DNA of 64,000 bases from the NCBI GenBank assembly GCA_950022655.1, contig OX465584.1, forward strand, positions 28,803,469 through 28,867,468, read 5' to 3'. Numbering within the stretch: position 1 is the first letter of the stretch; every line of letters begins with the position of its first letter. The translations under genes and the position numbers were made by a program. Positions 33,151 through 45,150 of this stretch are shown here, one piece after another. Origin of the DNA: Alentia gelatinosa (lineage: Eukaryota; Annelida; Polychaeta; Phyllodocida; Polynoidae). The notes under the pieces were generated by a model. That model had not been told where the DNA came from, searched no databases, and worked only from the letters and a program-made list of their open reading frames with translations.

Positions 33151-33985
33151 TAGACCGTTTAGTCTATAATTAGTCTTTGTTTACACATCTGCAGACTCGG
33201 CACAATCAGTCTTGTTTTCTCTACAAATATTGGATACTCGCTTGGTAATTCGTCTTCGTGCAAGAGCCTCCCTGGGATCAGATTAAAACAAAAACGGGTT
33301 TGTTGTTCACCAGGGCCACCCCTCATCCTACTCAACTTGCCGACATTGTGTAGCCTGTCGTTCCTGCCTTGCGTGACAGAGCCCGTCTTCTATAGGTGTC
33401 CTTCCCGTGGTCGCCAGTCACGTCTCCCTTCTTTGTAGATTGACCCAATGCCCTCTCCACACTCCCTGTGATTTATTCAAGTTTTCACTTCTTTCTCTCT
33501 AGGAGTTTTCCCTCCTGTGGCCTGGGCTGCTATGGCTGTCATAAAAATGTCATATACCTATGCGTAAATGTCTCACTTTACGGGTTGGCTGTACAGATTC
33601 CGTTTGTCACTGAGTGACGAACGACTACCCTTCGCCCCACGTTACCTGTTGTCAGTGACGAAGCGAAACAAAACGGCCTTTTTTATGATTTCCAAGTAGA
33701 AACACTTTCATGTATTAAAATATTTGTCAAGGTGAATGTGTTTATCACGCGTCCCAGTGGGGATGGAGCCATGCTTCTTTCGTGAAGTCACTCAAGCAGA
33801 TCGCTTGTCTCTCAAATATATACCATTTCCTCGGCACGTTTAAATGCACCTAAACACCTCCGAACAGAACCCAGTCAGGCATGTTAACCCTGTCTTCAGA
33901 TAGTAAAATCATATACAGAATAAGAGGTTCATGTCTATGGCTATTAGACGACACTGAGTTGGTTGGAGAATGACCAGTAAACCCA
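33151..33985. other. Stretch with two strong plus-strand acceptor-like tracts
   Basis: CGTCTCCCTTCTTTGTAG (AG ending 33438) and TTTTCACTTCTTTCTCTCTAG-type sequence (AG ending 33502) both look like good 3' splice sites, 64 nt apart. After the second, one frame stays open for about 37 codons and begins with a Cys-rich segment (SFPSCGLGCYGCHKNV). I find no strong donor downstream, so I do not call an exon. The rest is unremarkable. Confidence 0.3.
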
Positions 33986-33991
33986 GCACAA

Positions 33992-34121
33992 CCTAATCAC
34001 CTCCTGCGAACCCCGCCCTGTATCATACTCACCCACCCCACACTCCGCGGTGTGGATTAGGCCGCCGAGAGCACGCTAATCCCCCACTCAACACCCTAAC
34101 GCAACAGAGCTTAGTCTAATC
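33992..34121. promoter_or_regulatory. Cluster of four K50-homeodomain (Otx/Pitx-type) cores
   Basis: CCTAATCAC (about 33992), TGGATTAGG (about 34053), GCTAATCCCCC (about 34075) and TCTAATCTG (about 34113) give four TAATC/GATTA cores in 130 bp of otherwise GC-rich sequence. K50 homeodomain proteins such as Otx bind TAATCC. Such homotypic clusters often mark enhancers. There is no coding frame. Confidence 0.3.
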
Positions 34122-36917
34122 TGTATTACCAACCCGTCTAGAGACCTTCTGAGAGCAGCTAGTTTCACTTGATCGTGGTGGTGAGCGAGGGTACGAGGGT
34201 ATATATTGTCAAACAAAATGACATCAGAACATGCATTTTATGAATATTCTACCACGTTTCAGTCCAACGCCATCCAGTCTGACGTGCACATCAGGGGTGC
34301 TAGTCATGCTAATATCGATGTGAGGGACTCCATTATTTACGTCACAGCGGCTGACAGAGCTAAGTGCTAAAGCCTGCTTCCTAGTTCACTATGCCCCATG
34401 TATCTCCAAGACTGTTGGCTAGGCGCATCACATATCCTATGGCGGTTACTGTACAATACTTAACCTTATCAATATGCTGACTGGTGACCAATGCACACCC
34501 TGAAATACGCCCCCCCCCCCCCCATCTCATTCCATCCGCTGTACAGTACTCAGGCGCTTTTGGAGCTAGTCAATCTGACGTCATTTTACAGCTATTTCTA
34601 ATCTTATTTCGGCATTATCATTGTGGGATTTTACCATAATTCCTTAACAATATGAAATATTATACTGTTTTACATACATTCGGAAATCTCGCATTTTTCA
34701 TTAAAAACAGCAATTACTTAATTTTTTTTTTAAAGTAGATGCCCACGAATGCCTCCATGCAACACCGCGTAGCGAATAGGGTAATCCCGTACGTTGTAAT
34801 TTTCTCCACTTGATATAAGGTTCCTTCTCACCTGGTCAACTATATTGTTGCCCCAGAATACAGGTCTCATCTGTGAGACACATAGCACGGAGAGCACTTC
34901 CCTGTTTTCTTGCACCTATTCTATTACATTTGTACCTAATCTGTAAGCATCATTCACTTAGTTCTTGAGATTCTAAAAACAAATACCACTGAGTGCTACC
35001 TCGGCCGTACATCTTATCGATGATTTTTTTCACCAAACCAAAGATGAGTCCATTATAGAAGTGAAGCTTCTTACTTTATTTCTGCTGAGAACTCTCATTC
35101 CCATTGAAATAAAATGGATTGAATTCTTTACTCTGACAAAACTAATATATTGTTTTTGGCTTTCCTCTTACCCATATCCTGCTGAAGTGTGAGTTATTTT
35201 TCATTTAAGGTACTCAGTCGAGTAGACCAACAACATTTGGCACACAAAAAACTTTAAACATTCCTCCCCAAATAAACTCTCATTCCGCACATGTTTTCTA
35301 AACATTGCACACAAACTTTCTCCTAAAAAGTAATCAAAGTGCTGGAGATTACATCTTCCCCCGCGTGACCCGGGTTCCTGGGGTCCCACAGGGTCTGCTT
35401 CTAATATTCTAATAGCCCCGGGCAAACTATGAATAATTCCAAAGTCATCGCGTTGAGAGGCGAGCTGTGCCGGGGCATCTCACCCTGTCGACCAACGCCC
35501 CGCGCCCTAAATCAACCCCTCTCGGGCTGAAATAAGCAACGCATGTAGACTTTGGCACCAGGACTCCGGTCCTTCATGATGCTCCTTTATTACCACCAGT
35601 GTGTTTAATGATCACGGCACGGGAACGCATGGCAAGTACAGCTTTCTGTATTACGATAACATGACTGCTCCTACAGGGAAACTGTGATTATTCCCACGTA
35701 CATTAAATGCTACTAACTTTGTAACTCAGGGTGCAATTCCTGGTATTTCCTGTTGATTCCTTGCCTCAGGCATGAATAAATTCCTTTAGTTACAGCAAGT
35801 ATGTTCCGGATTATTGTCTCATCAATTTCGCTCCTCTTAGTTTGTAGGCACAACTAATGTATGAGTAGAGAGTGAATACGTTTAAGTTGATAACTCATTC
35901 ACGTTGTCAAACCCTAACTATTTTCATATATCATCGTAAATGACTCTTTCTCACTATATGGTGACAATCTGTACTCAAGAATTCTGTAACACTTGATAGA
36001 TCTAGTATGATTCTTTGTATGATTACCCACTCTCTACTTATAGACTTCACATAAACTTAACTGTCTAGATAGACAACAGTTTGTTATGAACGAGCAAATG
36101 ATACGGGAAGACATTCATAATCACAAATAAGTAGTTCTGTAACAAAAGTGAAAGCAAAGACATCACTTTTTTTTAAAGAGGATCCCTGTCAGATTGGTCT
36201 CATATCTGCCTAATGACCAGATAGCACCTAATTACCCCAGCACTGGGTCATGCCAGAGACTGGACAGATGTTCCTCTTTTAGCGCACACCACGAGGCAGC
36301 TGGGCTTTTTTTTCTTCTATCACCAGTCCGGGGAAGGGAGCAAATATTGGTAAAGTAAAACCCTGCAAATATTTGGTTATTGTCTGGACTGTACAATCGG
36401 GCAGCGCACGTATGGTGGCATTACGTTCAAATACTAAAACACGGTCGGGTCATACGAGACTGTTTCATGTTTCTCGGATTCATTCAGGCTACAAAATAAT
36501 AGACTATTTTCCAGTATGACTTATCTTGTAGGGAGTCAAATGTTGTAATGTACGAGTTCATTCCACATCAAAATGTATTCATAGCAAAGTCAATTGGATC
36601 TTATTACTGTACTTTTAATATACATGTAGACTGAAATCATTGTTTAGTAGGTGTCAATGAGGAAGGCTTCTGCTTGGAATCTGAAATTAGGTTCCATTCG
36701 TGCATGATATCTGAATAAGTCCTGAGGATTATTCCATACAAGATGATCCACAAATGTATACGAAACCATGTCAAACTTATGCCACTCGACAAAAAACATG
36801 TTCTTAGAGGTATGACACTGAACAGTCTTTAATACACATTTAAGCTTTATGTCACCTTTGCATCATGTTGATACATGCAACTGAATCTCGTTTTTCTCAA
36901 GTGGATGCACATTTAGA
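34122..36917. other. Non-coding stretch with a C-tract
   Basis: A run of 14 C at 34510-34523. A CpG-rich islet at 35360-35525 has no open frame with splice support. Short minus-strand frames at 34730-34915 and 35201-35425 have no motif. Otherwise unique AT-rich sequence. Confidence 0.55.
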
Positions 36918-36995
36918 ATAGCTTCGGTGGTGCAGGGCTCTCATCTCATCCCCTTTCATGTTCAGGGAGACCAGAGTTCAGGCACCACTGATCAT
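36918..36995 (+). mobile_element. tRNA-derived SINE head
   Basis: TGGTGCAGGG (box A, 36928-36937) and GAGTTCAGGC (box B, about 36974) are about 46 bp apart. No paired acceptor stem. Confidence 0.4.
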
Positions 36996-37320
36996 TTTGC
37001 ATGTTAATGCGACCCCCATGCTCTTCACTTATTACCCTCTCTGTTTACAATTTGCTCAATAAATCACACGTGACCTCAGCATGTCGAAATAGGTCAACAT
37101 GTAAGGCCAAACCTGATTGGCTACACCCACGTACGCATTCTGTATTGTGGCCTATGATTTGTGGAGCGCATCTAACCTTCATGTAACTCTTCATGCGCTT
37201 CTGGGTGCTAACCGAGATCCTAGTCTGTGCTGGGAGTCGGGCTTGGCTGTCCAGCTGGGAAGGTGCCTGTATTGAGCCCTTGACAATAGAGGCAGCGGGC
37301 ACTGATCTAAACACTGCCTG

Positions 37321-37480
37321 GTGATTAATGAGTTAGCACTGCGGTGGGCTTATAATGCTCCAGATTAGCCCCTCCCCAGCCGCAAGCTTAACAATGCCGG
37401 GCAATATGCAAACACGCCGAAATCACCCTGCTGGCGTGGACTTAATTGGGTCAGTTGAATTTAATGGGATCGACGCGGGG
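37321..37480. promoter_or_regulatory. Enhancer-like islet: homeodomain, Sox and POU cores
   Basis: In order: GATTAATGAG, CAGATTAGCCC (K50-type), AACAATG (Sox, 37390-37396), TATGCAAA (POU octamer half, 37405-37412), CTTAATTGGG and TTTAATGGG. The Sox and POU cores are 8 bp apart. The sequence is GC-richer than its surroundings and has no coding frame with splice sites. Confidence 0.28.
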
Positions 37481-40400
37481 GTGTAAGGATGAATGGGCTA
37501 TGAGAGAGAATAGACTGGAAATAATTTATTCCCTCAGTTTAGTAGCCCAGCCTTCGTTGTGTTTAGTCCGTATCTGGGTGAAGGAATCTTTTATTTAATG
37601 GACCTTTAAATCTTTGTTTGACAACGCACTGTCTTACATGTCGCGCACAAGAACTCTATACAGTATAGTAGTGAGTACTCCTGACTCCACCTGTTTTTGA
37701 TTGTGTGGATTTGGAGAAATGGACCATGAACCACAAATAGCTGCAATCTAGAGGGGTTGATGATGTTAAAGAATGATTGCTGTGTCCATTATCAAATTTC
37801 TCTTAATCATTACAATATGATAAATTCTATGGACTAATCATATCATTACGCAGTCTACAAAAAACTAATTTGGCTGGATTATTTGTGTATTTTGAAGCTA
37901 ACACCCAGCTTCTATCACATACAACTGAACATACTTGTGTGAGTACAATCCGATTCTATACAATCCAATCAATTTACAATCCACATATAACAGCCAGTTG
38001 ACAGCCACTCTGTCAAGAGCTGGGTGTCGTTTGGCGTCAATGTTATCAACATCAGAGTCCATTCAGTGGCACTGAGCACATGTATATCAGACAAAGAGAT
38101 GATATACACACATTGATAACATCCTCGTTATCTGGATGTTTGCTCACTTTTTCCTATCTCGTATAAAACAATCTGGCAATGAATAAGAAATATGACCCTC
38201 AAAGGTTATACAAAAAATCAATTCATTCAACCTAGATACTGAGGAAGATTGTTGATATTAGTGAGGCAGATTAAAGGCGGTAGCGGGATTTTGACAAGAT
38301 GATAGGGATGAAGATTAATAGACAGTACTGACCAGAGGCCTGTTGAAAATTTAGGCTCGGATGTGAAGACACTTTCCTGTACGCCGACAAGACCCATGGA
38401 CGATGTGGGGCAACTTTATTCAACACTTATGGACGACCTTTGGTCAGGAAGGGCAGTATTAGTGAACGAGCTTGAATATCATTAAAATAACCCTCATAAA
38501 AGCTAGCCTTGAACCCTATACTTTCGTGGTATAAGTCATTCAACAGACCCCCGGTTCGATATTCATAGGAACGTAACCCATCTGTTGAATTTAGGTAGCG
38601 TTTTAGTTGCTGGAGTATTCCATGTGTTAGCATATACCGATAAGTATGTGCAACTTATTGTTATATAGATCGTGCACATTCTATGTCTAAGTGTATCAAA
38701 CAGATGTACATGTACTTATAACATTCTACATCTGTGTCATCTGGTGGTGAGACCGATGAACTAAACTTTCCGTTAAATATAACTATAGGTACATGTTCAA
38801 GAGCCTAAAATTTACTGATTCACTGTCCTTTCCCAGTAATTTATTCGAAAGCTTGGATAGACCTTAGGATACACATATATAGCCGTATAATTCATAGAGT
38901 CCAACCGACGACAAATACGTATATTCTATGATATCAGGTAAGTTACACGTATATCCGTTACCCAAATGGATCACAAATCATCCTGGTGTAGATAACGTCA
39001 CGTTTCGCCGAGATCACATCACACGAGATCCACATTTGATAGGGTGGGCGATAATGTGTGTTTTGTGCGGGCTCCACCAGGCAAACTCCTGGTTGCCAGC
39101 TTTCATCACACCACAGACGGAAAATCGGTTTTAGCTACACTGGTCATCTGTGCCTGGCCTAGAGACACATCATATTAGATACCATCGGGCGCCATCGACG
39201 TTGACAGTTTCCGTTGGAAGGAGTTGGAGTGGTCGGTGAGGGACAGTACAGGCTTGGCAAGGGGGCAACGGGAATACAGGACAGATCAAACATTATATAA
39301 TAGATATGATTGCAGACGAACGAGGGGGCTAAGGGTATTGATATCAGAGGCCCACTGTACATACAGTCAGATTAGAACAAGACTAGTTTAGATTGCAGTT
39401 ATTCCGATCCTGATGACTACTCTCCTCAGTGAAAGGTCAACCGTGCTGAGCACCAATATGTGATGTGACTTCATAATAGCACCACAGCGCACTACTGTGG
39501 CATATACATACTGCAACTACTATCCTAGAATTCTTGTTGTGATGAATCATGTGTTATTGTTTTGATATTTCAGATTCATCATCATTTCTACTGCACAGTC
39601 AAGCAGCTAATGTGAAGCTGATCTTTGATATGATTTCTATAAATGTTTCTGTATTGATGCACACATATGGGGATACAGTCAAATCAATGTTCTTCCACAC
39701 AAATGAATTGAACAAGAAATGTCAGTTTTCTTGTACTCGTGAGTGTATTGGTGAACGTACGATTGGGTGTGTGGATATTAAAAGCCAGCTTTCATAGACA
39801 CGGGACTCTAGTGATCCATTCTTGTGTCTTATATCACTGCAAGAGTCTTAGCAATGTCTTCATGAGCGATGTGTCGCACTATTGATTCGCTTCATATCTG
39901 ATAAATGGGGGACTCCCACCTCTATCAGAAACGTACATTACCTCTCGGCAGATAGGGAAATATTCACAAGTGTCCACAACGGACATAATGTTGCCTTATG
40001 ACTCTAATACAGTAGGCACTATGAGATGATATATCGACGCGTATGGTGGGATGAAGGAATACTAGTGAGTAGGAGGAAATGCAGGACCTCAAAAAGCTGA
40101 CTACAGATAAAGAAACACTAATGTCTACATGTAAACAAAATGAGAGGAAACATATACGCGACAAAAATCCTTTGTCGAGATGGGCATTGGGTCAGCAGAG
40201 GATTGGTTGAGTGAATCCATGTGGTGTAAGGTCTCACGAGATCACACGACATCCCGTGAGATCGGGGAGACCCGGCTTAAACAGTTGACAGTTGACATGA
40301 TACGACCGTATAGGTTGAGCCGGTGGAAATACATGTACAATGTATATACCGTGGCAATAGCTATTCATGACTCTGAAAACATAGATGTAGTGCCTCAACT

Positions 40401-40994
40401 CCAACAAACAGATGCTCTATACGTCTATTCTGACCAATTTATACCTCGTTAAATATCTTCTATATAGTTTAATATAATCTAATTCTGATTTAAGCTAGGA
40501 GAATACGGTTTAGGTTATCAAGTAAAGAGAGCTTAAAACCTAAAAAAATACGTTCAAGTATCTGCAGGTCTCACATTAGGAACAGGACCGCCATGTTCAA
40601 ATAGCGTGTATGACTCTACAACCTCTGTAAAATCTACCTCGTACAAAACACATTGGCCTAGATCCTTTGGATACTGTAATCGAATATCAAGATCTGAACA
40701 GAATGGAGAAGAGATGGATTGTCGCACATGTGTCCGGTGCCGCTCCATAATCTAGTCTACATTTTAGTCAGTCTGGCATTGACCGGTGAGGACGAAAAGG
40801 CCGATAGATATTCGGTCAAAACGAGCCAGGATTCAGGATAGAAAATGAGCGGAACAAGCAATCATAGTGTTGATGCATCAGAGGCTACTTAATTACCAAA
40901 ATGGATGGTAAGTGAGTTACTCAGAACGACTTCGGTACTAGATAACTTTAAGGTCTGATCAGAGCATTTAAAACAGGTCCAATCATATCCCTGA
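37481..40994. other. Non-coding stretch, no gene seen
   Basis: CAG|GTAAGT occurs on the plus strand at 38935-38943, but the preceding tract is not pyrimidine-rich. The frame at 39549-39797 follows a fair acceptor (TTTTGATATTTCAG) and shows no recognisable motif. No dispersed repeat seen. Confidence 0.5.
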
Positions 40995-41342
40995 GAACAG
41001 TTCTGTTAGTAGCTCGAGGCAAGGCTGTGTGAGTAGCTCTTAGCACAGCTCTCTGAGTGTTCCCTGCATGGCTCTATGAGTAACCCTTAATATGGGTCTG
41101 TGAGTACCTCTAAACACGGCTTTATGAGTAGCTCCAACTAAAAACGGGTCTGTGAGCAACTCAAGGCACGGCTCTGTGAGTAGTACTAAGCTTGGCTCTT
41201 GGCTCTAATTCGTAATACGGCTGTGTGAGTAGCTATAAACACGGCTCTCAGAGTAGCCCCAAACGTGGCTGTGAGTAGCTCGAAGTACGGCTGTGAGTAG
41301 CTCGAAGTACAGCTCTGTGAGCAGCTTTGTGCAGCTCGTGGG
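40995..41342 (+). repeat. 24-bp minisatellite with a GTGAGTA core
   Basis: About 14 diverged units of a 24-bp consensus close to GGCTCTGTGAGTAGCTCTAA then ACAC. Units vary from 22 to 28 bp, and the last two complete ones (GGCTGTGAGTAGCTCGAAGT then AC) are identical. Most units contain GTGAGTA, a good 5' splice-site string on the plus strand. No coding repeat is sustained. Confidence 0.9.
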
Positions 41343-41639
41343 GTTTTTACATTCTAATTTAGGTTCATACTACTTCACTTTTTTTCAGCTGTCTGTGACA
41401 TCTAAAATCCCTGGCGCCCACCAGAACGTGTTTGTTTGTGTCCATCAGATTGTGTTCATTCTCTAGCTTTGTTTAACCCCCTCATCTGCTTTTTCTATTC
41501 ACATTGTTTTTGAGCAGACCGGCGGCGGGGTTGGACGGGCCACAACCGACCCCAGCCGCCTGTACCCCCGTGCCGCATAACAATGGCTGGGCACCAGTCC
41601 AAGTGATCGTTTCCAGTTTGCGCAAACAATAGCGACACT

Positions 41640-41750
41640 GCAGGGGGCCAGTACCCCCACCCCTCACCCTACCCCACCCCCAGCCCTGCCCACACACGAA
41701 TGCACCTCCCACACCCCCATCCACAATGACACGCTCTCACACCCCTACAC
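41640..41750 (+). repeat. C-rich low-complexity tract
   Basis: CCCCACCCCTCACCCTACCC-like sequence over about 110 bp. The Gly-rich minus-strand frame at 41482-41724 derives from it. Confidence 0.75.
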
Positions 41751-42486
41751 CTTCCAGACTGTGCTTTGAGCTGGTCGCCGACTAAATAATGCATAGCGAG
41801 CCTGCTATTTTCCAGTGACCGGTTATCAGCTTAGACGTTCAGAGTATCGGCGGCGTGTGAGCGTGTGGCGCTGGTGGTAGGCGTGTCAGACATGGGCCTC
41901 TTTGTGGTATGACGCGTCTTGGCTAAACGATACAGCCAAGAGGTAATACTGAGTGAGGGTTATTATTTACCACACACCCACACACACGATACTCCCTCGA
42001 CCGAGCACTTACGAGAAAATCACACCTTAGCGGAGGTGTAAAAACACTGGCATGAGTGATGGCTAAATAACATGGAAGAGAGGGAGAAACCTCAAGAAAC
42101 CTCCACCACCAACCAACATGCCTGCACAAAAAATACAGGCCAGAGTCCCAAAACATACAAAACATCTCAGGTCTGGGCGTCTAGGTGGCAGCACCAGTCC
42201 TCATAATACTAACAAATGCATGCCGGGAAGACGGCCTGGTCATGTGATCGTGAGTCGCTTGTGGTTAACGCCCCCTGGTGAGACGCTGGCTAAAACGTCG
42301 CCCTACTGGTCCGGTGCCTTCTCGTGGGCCTTATACCGAGAGCACGAGCAGAAAACACGTAGAGGCACTCCGACCTCTCCCACTACCTGCACCAAAATAC
42401 ACTACATCTAAATTGAATTTGTGACACGATCCACCTTTCCTGACCCTATCTGGCATTTATATCAATCGGCCTGGAGATTCCTTCCC
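41751..42486. other. Non-coding stretch, no gene seen
   Basis: Overlapping frames on both strands (41923-42165 minus, 42118-42411 plus), with no motif or good splice pair. Confidence 0.5.
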
Positions 42487-42513
42487 AAGTGGTAATTAAA
42501 ACAAACAGATAGC
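42487..42513. promoter_or_regulatory. Compact NK/homeodomain/Fox/GATA site cluster
   Basis: In 27 bp: AAGTGG (NK2-like), TAATTA (homeodomain), AAACAAACA (Fox) and AGATAG (GATA-like), overlapping head to tail. Such density is unusual outside enhancers, but cores this short occur by chance. Confidence 0.25.
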
Positions 42514-42777
42514 AGGGGCCAGGGAGGGTAATCCTATCCAGGACGCCCCGCCTAGTCACCCTGTGTGGCCAGTCCCTGACCACTGACCCTCACAGGCTTC
42601 ACCTTCCTGGCCTCAGGGCACTGGCTCTATTTTCTCTATCTATACCATTAGTTCTTATTAGTCTAACTTGACCTGGATTGTGGGCCTGGATAGGAAACGA
42701 CACACCGGGAAGCACATTCCTCCTGGCGTCTGGAGATACAGGGGCGTACTCTTAGGGTTTATCTCTAAAACGAGCAG

Positions 42778-42985
42778 AGCAGGGATGTAAGTCATGGCTA
42801 GAAAATAATGGACCAGACCAAAAAAAATATAACGGGGAAATTGCTGGACAGGGTCGGGACTGGTAGAACGACATGCCCAGATCTGTGGGATATGTGTATA
42901 TCGCTCAATGAGTCAATTACATAGACTCACTCGCTTTCCTAAAATCTAAAAGTCGGCACATTTCGGCGGCTTGTTATTGGCATGT
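42778..42985 (+). repeat. Dispersed repeat family C, copy 2
   Basis: CAGGGATGTAAGTCATGG, CTGGACAGGGTCGGGACTGG, ACTCGCTTTCC and AAAAGTCGGCACATTTCGGC match copy 1 (4880-5085) in order, spacing and orientation. Confidence 0.65.
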
Positions 42986-44197
42986 CAGAAGGCAGGTGTC
43001 AGCGGTGTCACGTTCGGGCAGGCTCGGTGCAGCAGAATCATTATTGATGAGAATCTTGAAATTTCAGATATCCGCAACTTATAGGAAACCTTGCCTACCA
43101 GATAAAGCTATGCAGAAGGAAACAGAGCATAAAAACACTTCTTCATTTACTATTGTATGAGTGTTCATGTGCAGTGCAAAGTGCGATGGTCTGCAAGACC
43201 TACGGTCCACGCTGTTTTGGGATCCCTTGACTGGACTTTTCGTCTCATTTTACAATCGCCCATTAAAGGTAACCCTACCCGCCTGTCCTCTACAGCTACG
43301 CCCCATCGACCAAAACGTCACCCAGTGGGAATAATATGAACCACGTTTCCCACCCACACAGGGAAAACCCACCAGGCTTATTGAGATGTGGACTGGTCAC
43401 GTGGCCTAGAAGTGACACGAAACTCTGGTAGAAAACGGGGCATGGCTGACAGATATTATTCACAGACTGTTTACACCTAGTGAGGCCGGGTGGACCTGAA
43501 TTAGCAGAATATCTCAGCTATCGTGGCTTGTATTTTATGGATACCTGTTGACTGGAAGTAGCGAAATCCATATGAGACAGCAAATATCGAATGAAATTCT
43601 AATTAGTATGTTTTTTCACTTCGAAAAAAGATTATCTGGAGGACATTCAATGAAAAGATATTAGATATTGCAATTGGTTTGGTGGGTTTCTCTTTTTAAC
43701 ATATAGATACCTGTATCGCAACGCCTCCCTCTTAATCGATTTCATGATTACAATTGCTTGCGAAATTCTTATCCACATTCTGCATATATCCTTTTTTAAG
43801 CACATGTTCATTCGTAGCGTGTACATGTATATAATATGACGTATTTATTTTTCAATTCGAATTGGCCCTTACAGGATGGTACTGCTTGAATCACTGCATC
43901 TAATAGGTCAGACTCCTCCAAACACCTTAAGGCGGTGTTTCTGGACGTTGACATTCGGAAGGAATTTATACCCGTGTCCCAGTGTCAAGGAACGCTTAAC
44001 CCAGGCCCGGCAACACATTGGCACACTTTACTCAATGCACGCTATGTTAGTTTTTGAACGTAGATGGCACTAGCACTCTCACACAGAGGAGATTAGGAAC
44101 ACATGGAAGCAGTGAAACAGGAAATCTTTGATGTTACTAGCAGTGTATGTGCTTGGGCCCAAAGTATTTCCCTACATAAATGCGTCAACGTTTGGTA
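42986..44197. other. Non-coding stretch, no gene seen
   Basis: The frame at 43876-44073 follows a fair acceptor (ATTGGCCCTTACAG) and stays open for 65 codons, but I recognise no motif. It could be a remnant of a mobile-element ORF. Nothing else seen. Confidence 0.45.
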
Positions 44198-44319
44198 ACC
44201 TTAAATCACAATCCATATTCTATTAGATATCTTCATTGTTCTCAATGGAGATGACCTTAAATCACAATCCATATTCTATTAGATATCTTCATTGTTTTCA
44301 ATGGAGATGACCTAAAGTC
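44198..44319 (+). repeat. Recent 56-bp tandem duplication
   Basis: ACCTTAAATCACAATCCATA begins at 44198 and again at 44254. The units differ at a single base (GTTCTC versus GTTTTC). A third partial unit starts at 44310. One difference in 56 bp implies a young duplication. Confidence 0.92.
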
Positions 44320-44693
44320 GTGTCTACAACACCTTTAACTATAACAATTATCATCCTGATGTAAATGACAGAAGGTAGGATTGTCCTGCTATTAAAGGAT
44401 TTATTCAGCACGGTGAATAGGTGTCTACATTAAGAGAACAAGTCATTCATGGACTGCAAAGATGGGGCTAGGTGGGATAGTACACAAAACACTATCGGTC
44501 CTTTGGGGTACGTTTGTCTTTGTAGGTGACGCTGTGAAAGGGTTATCTATCTCGGCCCAGTCTCATGTGTGTGATGGGGGAGGGGGTGGCGCCGTGTTGG
44601 GACAGGTACACACTAGACCTGGCCGTGGTGTTGGCACCGCGCCATCAGGATAGTACAGGTAGTAACCTGTCAGTACAACCCCCGTGTCCCGGG
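44320..44693. other. Non-coding stretch, no gene seen
   Basis: Short frame at 44462-44653 without a motif. Becomes G-rich near 44575. Confidence 0.5.
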
Positions 44694-44780
44694 TGTGTGT
44701 GTGTGTGAGTGTGAGCGACTGGGTATCGTGTTCGCTTTAAACACGGAGACTCCCGTGTTCAGACCCAGTGGCATTAACAT
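44694..44780 (+). mobile_element. (GT)n run followed by a tRNA-derived SINE head
   Basis: A GTGTGTGTGTGTGTG run leads into GAGCGACTGGGTATCGTG (box A about 8 of 11) and CCCGTGTTCAGACCC (box B 8 of 9; 44755-44765). The box spacing is normal for a tRNA-derived SINE. Confidence 0.45.
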
Positions 44781-45047
44781 TTTTTTAGTACTACATTTCC
44801 ATCCCGGGTTCTACGCTTGGGTTATCAAAGGCCTCCCATTTGCAAAAGTCACTATTTTCGGGCACAGAATAAAGACTACAAGACCTTCCGGCCGACAGTG
44901 TGTTAAATCTAGAGCCCAGTATTTGAGTCATGGCATTGGTATACGATAAATTCCCTCTGCAATAGCAAATAGCTGCCACCCCCTCTCACTACTGGAAGTT
45001 TTAAACAAATACCATTCAGTTTATATTATATTTTACACTCCCCCAGC

Positions 45048-45150
45048 TTTGTTTGTTAGTTCGATGTGGTTTAACGTCCCAAGGGACCCAGGGGGTATAT
45101 AGGGACCATCAGTGATTTAACAGCACTTTCATGTGCCCCAGCAACTAATA
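45048..45150 (+). repeat. Dispersed repeat family D, copy 2
   Basis: GTGGTTTAACGTCCCAAGGG then TATATAGGGACCATCA matches copy 1 at 2950-3045. The same block order supports common descent. Confidence 0.55.

Noticed and set aside
38920..38945. Plus-strand CAG|GTAAGT as a ratchet point
   Set aside because: The upstream tract (TATATTCTATGATAT) is not pyrimidine-rich and there is no clear second donor. It is within chance frequency for an 8-mer.
41482..41724. Gly-rich minus-strand ORF
   Set aside because: Low-complexity read-through of a C-rich plus-strand tract.
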